This document shows, piece after piece, positions 1-6,026 of a stretch of 6,026 bases of DNA. Position 1 is the first letter of the stretch. Every line of letters begins with the position of its first letter. The stretch spans positions 14,300-20,325 of the forward strand of contig DCFP01000043.1 of the NCBI GenBank assembly GCA_002319925.1, written 5' to 3'. The notes beneath the pieces were generated by a model. That model worked only from the letters and a program-made list of their open reading frames with translations. It ran no database searches and had not been told where the DNA came from. The translations under genes and the position numbers were made by a program. The DNA comes from Holophagaceae bacterium UBA1801. GTDB taxonomy: Bacteria; Acidobacteriota; Holophagae; Holophagales; Holophagaceae.

Positions 1-709
1 TCATGATGTTGCCCTTGTGCACGAGGGTCACGTTGCGCCTCTTGTTCTCCAAGGCGTAGGCAATCGCGGCCTTCACGAGGCGCTTGGTGCCCTCCTCGCT
101 CACGGGCTTGATGCCGATGCTGGAGGAGCGCGGAAAGCGGATCTTCTTCACGCCCATTTCCGTCTGCAGGAAATCGATGACCTTCGCGACCTCGGGAGTG
201 CCACTGTCCCACTCGATGCCCGCATAGATGTCCTCGGTGTTCTCCCGGAAGATGACCATGTCCGTGAGGTGCGGCTTCTTCACGGGTGAGGGCACGCCCT
301 CGTACCAGCGAACGGGGCGAAGACACACGTAGAGATCCAGCTGCTGGCGCAGTGCCACGTTGATGGAACGCACACCGGTGCCGACGGGCGTGGTGAGCGG
401 TCCCTTGATGCCCACGCGGAACTCGCGGAAGGCTTCGAGCGTGTCGTCGTGGAGCCAGGTGTTGGGACCGTAAACATCATTTGCCTTTTCGCCCGCGAAG
501 ACCTCGAACCATTGGATCTTCCGCTCGCCGCCGTAGGCCTTCTGCACGGCTTCATCAAGGACCTGCGCAGATGCCTTCCAAATTTCAGGACCCACACCGT
601 CCCCTTCCACGAAGAGCACCACCGGATGGTCGGGCACGCACAGCTTCCCGTCGGAACCCATGGTGATCCTTTCACCTTGAGTGGGAGGAACCAGCTTCTG
701 ATAGGTCAT
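1..709 (-). CDS. icd: Isocitrate dehydrogenase, NADP-dependent type (N-terminal 236 codons, 3' end outside window)
   Basis: Oxidatively decarboxylates isocitrate to 2-oxoglutarate in the cytoplasmic TCA cycle. The start ATG at 709-707 has a GGAG Shine-Dalgarno at 721-718, 8 nt upstream. The translation follows the E. coli Icd family closely throughout: VEGDGVGPEIW near residues 34-44, GPLTTPVGTGVRSINVALRQ at 103-122, YVCLRPVRWYEG at 127-138, FRENTEDIYAGIEW at 154-167 and VTLVHKGNIM at 227-236. The expected isocitrate and catalytic residues are present: Ser115, Asn117, Arg121, Arg131, Arg155, Tyr162 and Lys232, each offset by +2 from E. coli numbering. Ser115 matches E. coli Ser113, the serine phosphorylated by AceK. 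The frame is open to the window edge; the C-terminal part with the Asp metal ligands and NADP-specificity residues is missing, so NADP use is inferred from family resemblance. It lies 43 bp behind acn on the same strand and is probably co-transcribed with it. Confidence 0.96.
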   Translation of the reverse strand, partial: MTYQKLVPPTQGERITMGSDGKLCVPDHPVVLFVEGDGVGPEIWKASAQVLDEAVQKAYGGERKIQWFEVFAGEKANDVYGPNTWLHDDTLEAFREFRVGIKGPLTTPVGTGVRSINVALRQQLDLYVCLRPVRWYEGVPSPVKKPHLTDMVIFRENTEDIYAGIEWDSGTPEVAKVIDFLQTEMGVKKIRFPRSSSIGIKPVSEEGTKRLVKAAIAYALENKRRNVTLVHKGNIM

Positions 710-752
710 GGCAAGGGCTCCGAGGATAGCGACGTCAGTGGGTAAATCGGTT

Positions 753-2993
753 TCAGTCTTTGTCCAGCGCATTCAATGCGGAACCCGCCTTGAACCAGCC
801 GATCTGCTTGTCGGTGAGTGTGTGGTTGGCCAGGATGGTGAACTCGCGCCCATCGGGCTTGCGGATCACCACCTGCGCAGGTTTTCCCGGTGCGAGAGAC
901 GAAAGCCCAACAATGCTGACACGATCGAGAGCCTCAATGCGCTCCCAGTCGGCAGGATCGGAGAAGGTGAGGGGCAGCAGTCCCTGCTTCTTCAGATTCG
1001 TTTCGTGGATGCGAGCGAAGCTGCGCACGAGCACGGCCTTCACTCCCAGGTAGCGCGGGCTCATGGCCGCGTGCTCGCGGCTGCTGCCTTCGCCGTAGTT
1101 CTCGTCGCCGATCACCACGGAGCTGAGGCCCTGGGCCTTGTAGCGCCGGGCGATCTGGGCGAATGTGAGCCCCGTTTCCCCCGTGAGCACATCCATGCCC
1201 TTGCCCGTCTCACCGGTGAAGGCGTTGGTGGCGCCCAGGAACATGTTGTCACTGATGCGGTCCAGGTGGCCGCGGAAGCGCAGCCACTTCCCTGCCGGGG
1301 AAATGTGGTCCGTCGTAGTCTTGCCCTTGGTCTTCACGAGGATGGGCAGATCCAGGAAGTCCTGACCATCCCAGGGAGCGAAGGGCGCGAGCAGGCTCAA
1401 CCGCTCGCTCGCCGGATCCACATCCACCTTTACGCCTTCGCCATTCTCCGCCGGTGGTACGAAGCCTTCCTCGCCCACCACGAAACCCTTGGCGGGCAAT
1501 TCCTCGCCCCGCGGCGTCCGGAAACGGAACCCGTTCGAGAGACTTTCCGTGAGGGGATCGAAGTCCAGGGAACCCGCAAACGCAAGGGCCGTCACGATCT
1601 CCGGACCCGCGATGAAAGAACAGGTCTCGGCGATGCCATCGTTGCGGCCCGGGAAATTGCGGTTGAAGGAATTGATGATGGACTCAGCTTTCCCTGGCAC
1701 CGCGCCTTCCCGGGACCACTGACCAATGCAGGGACCACAGGCGTTGGTGAGCACGGTGGCGCCCATGCGCTCGAAGACATCGAGGAGGCCATCCCGCTCC
1801 ATGGTGCGGTAGATGCGTTCCGAGCCTGGCGAGATGAAGAGCGGTGTCTTCGGCTTCACGCCCGCGCTGAGGGCCTGCCGTGCCAGATCCGCCGCACGAG
1901 TCATATCCTCGTACGAGGAGTTGGTGCAACTGCCGATGAGAGCGGCCTTCAATTCCAGAGGATAGCCTTTGGCTTTCGCCTCCGCGCTCAGCCTTGAAAT
2001 GGGCCGGGCCAGGTCCGGAGTGTGAGGCCCCACCACCTGCGGTTCCAAAGCCGAAAGATCGATCTCCACGATCTGGTCGAAGAAGCGGCCGGGGTTGGCT
2101 GCCACCTCGGGATCGGCCATCAGCAGCTCGCGATTCGCTTCGGCGAGATCCGCAAGGCCCTCGCGATTCGTGAGGCGCAGGTACCTCGCCATCCGGTCAT
2201 CGAAGGGGAAGATCGAGCTGGTGGCACCCAGCTCGGCGCCCATGTTGGTGATGGTGGCCTTGCCCGTGCAGCTCAGGGATTCCGTGCCTTCGCCGAAGTA
2301 CTCCACAATCCGGTTCGTACCGCCCTTAACGGTCAGGATGCCGCAAAGCGCCAGGATCACGTCCTTGGGCGAGGCCCAGCCCGAGAGTTTGCCTTTCAAG
2401 TGGACGCCGATGAGGCGCGGATGGAGCACTTCCCAAGCCAGGCCCGCCATCACCTCGCCTGCGTCCGCGCCGCCCACGCCAATGCCCATCATGCCCAGGC
2501 CGCCCGCGTTGGGCGTGTGGGAATCGGTGCCGATCATGAGGCCGCCGGGGAAGGCGTAGTTCTCCAGTACCACCTGGTGGATGATCCCCGCCCCGGGCTT
2601 CCAGAAGCCGATGCCGTACTTCTTCGCGGCGGAAGAAAGGAAGGCAAAGACCTCGCTGTTGTCCTTCAGCCCCTGGGCCAGGTCGTCCTTGGCGCCGGAC
2701 TTGGCCAGGATCAAATGATCGCAGTGGATCGTCGCGGGCACCGCGGACTGCTTGCGGCCCGACTGCATGAACTGGAGCATGGCCATCTGGGCCGTGGCGT
2801 CCTGCATGGCCACCCGGTCGGGCCGGAGGACCAGCATGGCCTTGCCGCGATCCCATACCTGGGATCCGAAATTGTCCGCATGGGCCACCAGGATCTTCTC
2901 GGCCAAGGTGAGAGGACGGCCGAAGGCGACTTGGGCCCTACCGACGGCCTCTCCCATGCGTCCATACAGCCTGCTGGCGATTTCGAGGGTCAT
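753..2993 (-). CDS. acn: Aconitate hydratase, mitochondrial type
   Basis: Isomerises citrate to isocitrate through cis-aconitate using a [4Fe-4S] cluster; cytoplasmic, TCA cycle. The 746-residue protein matches the length and domain order of the mitochondrial-type aconitase family rather than the roughly 890-residue AcnA/IRP type or AcnB. Visible motifs: TDSHTPNAGGLGMMGIGVGGADA at 156-178 with Asp157-Ser158-His159; GSCTNSSYEDM at 354-364 with cluster ligand Cys356; ACGPCIGQW at 418-426 with ligands Cys419 and Cys422; NSFNRNFPGRND at 441-452 with substrate arginines 445 and 450; and the C-terminal swivel domain with TTTDHISPAGKW at 559-570, GDENYGEGSSREHAA at 629-643 and ARIHETNLKKQGLLPLTF at 660-677. 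All cluster ligands and the active-site GSSRE are intact. The start is fixed by a perfect AGGAGG at 3006-3001, 7 nt before the ATG. It is followed by icd after 43 bp, forming a TCA operon. The family call is very secure; the symbol acn (also acnA in some annotations) is a convention. Confidence 0.98.
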   Translation of the reverse strand: MTLEIASRLYGRMGEAVGRAQVAFGRPLTLAEKILVAHADNFGSQVWDRGKAMLVLRPDRVAMQDATAQMAMLQFMQSGRKQSAVPATIHCDHLILAKSGAKDDLAQGLKDNSEVFAFLSSAAKKYGIGFWKPGAGIIHQVVLENYAFPGGLMIGTDSHTPNAGGLGMMGIGVGGADAGEVMAGLAWEVLHPRLIGVHLKGKLSGWASPKDVILALCGILTVKGGTNRIVEYFGEGTESLSCTGKATITNMGAELGATSSIFPFDDRMARYLRLTNREGLADLAEANRELLMADPEVAANPGRFFDQIVEIDLSALEPQVVGPHTPDLARPISRLSAEAKAKGYPLELKAALIGSCTNSSYEDMTRAADLARQALSAGVKPKTPLFISPGSERIYRTMERDGLLDVFERMGATVLTNACGPCIGQWSREGAVPGKAESIINSFNRNFPGRNDGIAETCSFIAGPEIVTALAFAGSLDFDPLTESLSNGFRFRTPRGEELPAKGFVVGEEGFVPPAENGEGVKVDVDPASERLSLLAPFAPWDGQDFLDLPILVKTKGKTTTDHISPAGKWLRFRGHLDRISDNMFLGATNAFTGETGKGMDVLTGETGLTFAQIARRYKAQGLSSVVIGDENYGEGSSREHAAMSPRYLGVKAVLVRSFARIHETNLKKQGLLPLTFSDPADWERIEALDRVSIVGLSSLAPGKPAQVVIRKPDGREFTILANHTLTDKQIGWFKAGSALNALDKD
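768..781. repeat. Palindromic 14-mer at the 3' end of acn, upstream of icd
   Basis: CGCATTCAATGCGG, with 6-bp perfect arms (CGCATT/AATGCG) around a single central C. It lies inside the last codons of acn (encoding part of SALNAL) about 60 bp before the icd start. The same 14-mer recurs in inverted orientation at 3092-3105, upstream of acn. It may be a shared regulatory site, or it may simply reflect coding of the conserved AGSALN end of aconitase; I cannot tell which from one sequence. Confidence 0.35.
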
Positions 2994-3026
2994 GATTCAG
3001 CCTCCTGTTTCTTCGATGCAGAGATT

Positions 3027-3043
3027 GGACCCAGAGGGGGCCC
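3027..3043 (-). other. Small hairpin in the acn 5' leader
   Basis: On the minus strand the arms GGGCCC (3043-3038) and GGGTCC (3032-3027) pair over 6 bp with one G-U pair, around a CCTCT loop. It sits about 20 nt upstream of the Shine-Dalgarno, so it would be in the leader if transcription starts above position 3043. It does not match the animal iron-responsive element, which needs a CAGUGN loop and a bulged C. No function is assigned; short GC stems arise often in GC-rich DNA. Confidence 0.25.
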
Positions 3044-3091
3044 ACCCCGGCCTACGGCACACTTCAGGGCATAGGATGCTTACTATCACCC

Positions 3092-3106
3092 CCGCATTGA
3101 ATGCGG
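3092..3106. promoter_or_regulatory. Perfect 7+1+7 palindrome upstream of acn
   Basis: CCGCATTGAATGCGG is an inverted repeat with 7-bp perfect arms and a single central base, centred about 106 bp upstream of the acn start. Its size and symmetry suit a dimeric regulator operator, and a near-identical sequence lies about 60 bp before icd at 768-781. A one-base loop cannot form an RNA hairpin without opening the stem, which makes a DNA-binding role more plausible than an RNA one. No known regulator consensus is recognised. Confidence 0.35.
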
Positions 3107-3126
3107 CCCTCATAAAAAACGACTAT

Positions 3127-3153
3127 AACAAAACCGGGTCCCTCGGGACCCGG
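3127..3153 (-). terminator. Rho-independent terminator of asnS
   Basis: On the minus strand the perfect stem CCGGGTCC/GGACCCGG (3153-3134, closing a 4-nt loop, or 9 bp with a 2-nt loop) is followed at once by TTTTGTT, with a further run of six T at 3119-3114. It begins 24 nt after the asnS stop codon. A GC-rich stem followed by a U tract is the classic intrinsic terminator. Oriented this way it ends asnS transcription and separates it from acn-icd. There is no matching T tract on the plus strand, so it is not bidirectional. Confidence 0.9.
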
Positions 3154-3177
3154 CATTGTGGATCTCTGCATTGACCC

Positions 3178-4569
<1,392 letters not shown>

Positions 4570-4575
4570 GGTGTT

Positions 4576-4579
4576 CTCC
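4576..4579 (-). promoter_or_regulatory. asnS ribosome binding site (decides the start)
   Basis: GGAG on the minus strand, 6 nt before the ATG at 4569. It selects this start over the upstream in-frame ATG at 4608, whose 13-residue extension (MPSRQWRRSLENT) has no counterpart in AsnRS proteins that I recall. Confidence 0.75.
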
Positions 4580-4614
4580 AGCGATCGGCGCCACTGCCTG
4601 CTCGGCAAAGACGC

Positions 4615-4643
4615 CGGTGACCCTCCAGACTACCGGGTCGCCG
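4615..4643. promoter_or_regulatory. Imperfect dyad, candidate operator between asnS and hutU
   Basis: CGGTGACCC (4615-4623) and GGGTCGCCG (4635-4643) are reverse complements with a single mismatch, separated by 11 bp. The arm centres are 20 bp apart, close to two helical turns, which suits a dimeric regulator contacting one DNA face. The dyad is centred about 74 bp upstream of hutU and 60 bp upstream of asnS. Hut operons are often controlled by HutC-type repressors or by nitrogen and carbon regulators, but I do not recognise a specific consensus here. Confidence 0.35.
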
Positions 4644-4658
4644 ATGAATCCTCCAGAC
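4622..4658 (+). repeat. Direct repeat CCTCCAGAC, two copies
   Basis: Identical 9-mers at 4622-4630 and 4650-4658, spaced 28 bp start to start. The core CTCCAG also occurs at 4576-4581 over the asnS Shine-Dalgarno. The first copy overlaps the left arm and spacer of the 4615-4643 dyad. It could be a regulator half-site pair or a chance repeat; the complement contains GGAGG, so Shine-Dalgarno-like composition may contribute. Confidence 0.3.
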
Positions 4659-4702
4659 GGGATACCACCGTGGCACAATCGGGGCATCCTCCGGAGACAA
4701 TC

Positions 4703-6026
4703 ATGGCCACGAACGATGCCCCTGTCATCCGCGCCCCCCATGGGACCCACCTCCATTGCAAGGGCTGGGTGCAGGAGGCCGCGCTGCGCATGCTCATGAA
4801 CAACCTGGATCCGGACGTGGCGGAACGTCCCGAGGACCTGGTTGTCTATGGCGGTCTGGGCAAGGCGGCGCGCAACTGGGACTGCTTCAACGCCATCGTC
4901 AAAGAGCTTAAACACCTCGAAGAAGACCAGACCCTGCTGGTGCAGAGCGGCAAGCCCGTGGGCGTCGTGAAGACCCATCCCGACGCGCCCCGCGTGCTGA
5001 TTGCCAATTCCAACCTCGTACCCAAGTGGGCCACGTGGGAGGTCTTCCGTGAGTTGGACCGCAAGGGTCTGATGATGTACGGCCAGATGACCGCCGGGAG
5101 CTGGATCTACATCGGTTCCCAGGGCATCGTGCAGGGCACGTACGAAACCTTCGCCGAAGCGGGCCGCCAGCACTTCAGCGGCACACTGGCCGGCACCTGG
5201 ACCCTCACCGCGGGCCTCGGCGGCATGGGCGGCGCTCAGCCCCTGGCCGTGACCCTCGCGGGCGGCGTTTCCCTCTGTGTGGAGGTGGACCAGAGCCGCA
5301 TCGAGAAGCGATTGCAGACCCGCTACCTGGACGAATGGACGGACAACCTGGATGACGCCCTGGCCCGCGTGAAGAAATACGTAGCCGAGAAAAAGGCCAT
5401 CTCCATCGGCCTGCTGGGCAACGCCGCCGAGGTGCTGCCGGAACTGCTCAAGCGCGGCGCCAAGCCGGATCTCGTCACGGACCAGACCTCGGCCCATGAC
5501 GAGTACAACGGCTACGTGCCCGCGGGCATGACCTTCGAGGAATCCCTGGTGGCCCGCAAGACGGATCCCGAGAGCTACGCCAAGCGCGCCCTGGAATCCA
5601 TGCGGGTCCACGTGGAAGCCATGCTCCAATTCCAGAAGAACGGCAGTGTCACCTTCGACTACGGCAACAACATCCGCGCCCAGGCCCAGCGGGTGGGCTG
5701 CCAGAACGCCTTCGGCTTCCCGGGCTTCGTGCCCGCCTTCATCCGCCCCCTCTTCTGCCGCGGCATCGGCCCCTTCCGCTGGGTGGCGCTATCCGGCGAT
5801 CCCGAGGACATCTACGTCACCGACCAGGCCATGAAGGAGCTCTTCCCCCAGAACTCGGGCATGATCCACTGGCTGGAGCAGGCCAGGTCGCGCATTGCCT
5901 TCCAGGGGCTCCCGGCCCGCATCTGCTGGATCGGCGCGGGCGAACGCCATCTAGCCGGCCTGAAGTTCAACGAGCTCGTCCGCACCGGCAAGGTGAAGGC
6001 CCCCATCGTCATCGGCCGCGACCACC
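4703..6026 (+). CDS. hutU: Urocanate hydratase (urocanase), first 441 codons; 3' end outside window
   Basis: Converts urocanate to 4-imidazolone-5-propionate, the second step of histidine degradation; a cytoplasmic enzyme with tightly bound NAD+ acting as an electrophile. The ATG at 4703 follows GGAG by 6 nt. The translation matches bacterial HutU from the start: IRAPHGTHLHCKGWVQEAALRM near residues 9-30, NNLDPDVAERPEDLVVYGGLGKAARNW, LVQSGKPVGVVKTHPDAPRVLIANSNLVP, MYGQMTAGSWIYIGSQGIVQGTYETF, the glycine-rich NAD-binding TAGLGGMGGAQPLA at 169-182, DQTSAHDEYNGYVP, and LPARICWIGAGER, in which Cys408 corresponds to the active-site Cys410 of the Pseudomonas putida enzyme. It ends in IVIGRDH at the window edge. 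The family is about 550-560 residues, so roughly 110-120 C-terminal residues are missing. It is probably the first gene of a hut cluster (hutH, hutI and others may follow); that is inference. Confidence 0.97.
   Translation, partial: MATNDAPVIRAPHGTHLHCKGWVQEAALRMLMNNLDPDVAERPEDLVVYGGLGKAARNWDCFNAIVKELKHLEEDQTLLVQSGKPVGVVKTHPDAPRVLIANSNLVPKWATWEVFRELDRKGLMMYGQMTAGSWIYIGSQGIVQGTYETFAEAGRQHFSGTLAGTWTLTAGLGGMGGAQPLAVTLAGGVSLCVEVDQSRIEKRLQTRYLDEWTDNLDDALARVKKYVAEKKAISIGLLGNAAEVLPELLKRGAKPDLVTDQTSAHDEYNGYVPAGMTFEESLVARKTDPESYAKRALESMRVHVEAMLQFQKNGSVTFDYGNNIRAQAQRVGCQNAFGFPGFVPAFIRPLFCRGIGPFRWVALSGDPEDIYVTDQAMKELFPQNSGMIHWLEQARSRIAFQGLPARICWIGAGERHLAGLKFNELVRTGKVKAPIVIGRDH

Larger units (their letters stand above)
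2994..3126 (-). other. acn upstream region (leader and presumed promoter)
   Basis: Non-coding stretch between the asnS terminator and the acn start. From the acn start outward it holds the AGGAGG Shine-Dalgarno at 3006-3001, a small leader hairpin near 3027-3043 and a 15-bp palindrome at 3092-3106. A strong terminator lies just upstream, so acn-icd needs its own promoter here. I searched the minus strand for paired -35 and -10 hexamers. Weak -10-like strings (GATAGT at 3087-3082, TCCTAT at 3076-3071) have no acceptable -35 at 16-18 bp, so no promoter is called. Confidence 0.55.
4570..4702. promoter_or_regulatory. Divergent asnS/hutU intergenic region
   Basis: 133 bp between two divergent start codons, so it must contain both leaders and probably both promoters. 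The hutU Shine-Dalgarno GGAG is at 4693-4696 and the asnS one at 4579-4576. It is GC-rich, and I find no convincing paired -35/-10 elements in either direction. It does contain an imperfect dyad at 4615-4643 and a 9-bp direct repeat, both listed separately. Confidence 0.55.

Noticed and set aside
708..1997. 429-codon open frame on the plus strand antisense to acn.
   Set aside because: It is a shadow of the aconitase gene in GC-rich DNA. The translation is rich in His, Arg, Gly and Ala with no family resemblance, while the opposite strand encodes an unbroken, fully conserved aconitase.
3036..3054. G-rich tract upstream of acn as a possible G-quadruplex.
   Set aside because: The minus strand offers only two usable G runs (GGGG and GGG) before a C5 tract breaks the series, so four stacked runs are not available.
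2022..3074. 350-codon plus-strand open frame antisense to the 5' part of acn and its upstream region.
   Set aside because: It has no recognisable domain, its composition is typical of an antisense shadow, and most of it is opposite conserved aconitase codons.
4570..4608. N-terminal extension of asnS from the ATG at 4608.
   Set aside because: The downstream ATG at 4569 has a well-spaced GGAG and gives an N-terminus of the usual AsnRS length; the 13 extra residues have no family counterpart that I know of.
4671..4687. Sigma-54-like promoter for hutU: TGGCAC then GGGCAT with exact GG-N10-GC spacing (GG 4672-4673, GC 4684-4685).
   Set aside because: The -24 half is good, but the -12 half is GGGC instead of TTGC. 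The implied transcription start, about 12 nt beyond the GC, would fall at or just after the GGAG at 4693-4696, leaving a transcript without its Shine-Dalgarno. Finding sigma-54 dependence or a mapped start near 4697 would reopen it.

Overview
This window carries four core-metabolism genes of a GC-rich bacterium, and I see no mobile element, CRISPR array, tRNA, rRNA or phage gene. Three genes lie on the minus strand in transcription order: asnS (asparaginyl-tRNA synthetase), then acn (mitochondrial-type aconitase), then icd (NADP-type isocitrate dehydrogenase, cut by the left window edge). hutU (urocanate hydratase, cut by the right edge) runs divergently on the plus strand. The taxon cannot be fixed from the sequence alone. 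A mitochondrial-type aconitase in a high-GC bacterial genome with an E. coli-like Icd and a bacterial-type AsnRS would fit an Acidobacteriota (Holophaga/Geothrix-like) or similar lineage, but that is a weak inference.

Layout: 1-709 is icd (N-terminal 236 codons). A 43-bp gap follows, then acn at 753-2993. Same strand, short gap and consecutive TCA-cycle steps make acn-icd a very likely operon, converting citrate to isocitrate to 2-oxoglutarate. The 184-bp region 2994-3177 holds the acn leader with a perfect Shine-Dalgarno sequence, a small leader hairpin, a 15-bp palindrome, and a strong intrinsic terminator that ends asnS transcription. asnS occupies 3178-4569. The 133-bp region 4570-4702 separates the divergent asnS and hutU starts and contains an imperfect dyad and a 9-bp direct repeat that could be regulatory. 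hutU runs from 4703 past the right edge.

Functionally, acn-icd makes 2-oxoglutarate from citrate. HutU performs the second step of histidine degradation, which ends in glutamate and so feeds the same 2-oxoglutarate/glutamate pool. asnS is a housekeeping translation gene. The window looks ordinary. The points worth a second look are small non-coding motifs, chiefly a palindrome that occurs upstream of both acn and icd, and the dyad between asnS and hutU. I found no evidence of a previously undescribed system. Every other long open frame in the window is an antisense or out-of-frame shadow of these four genes.
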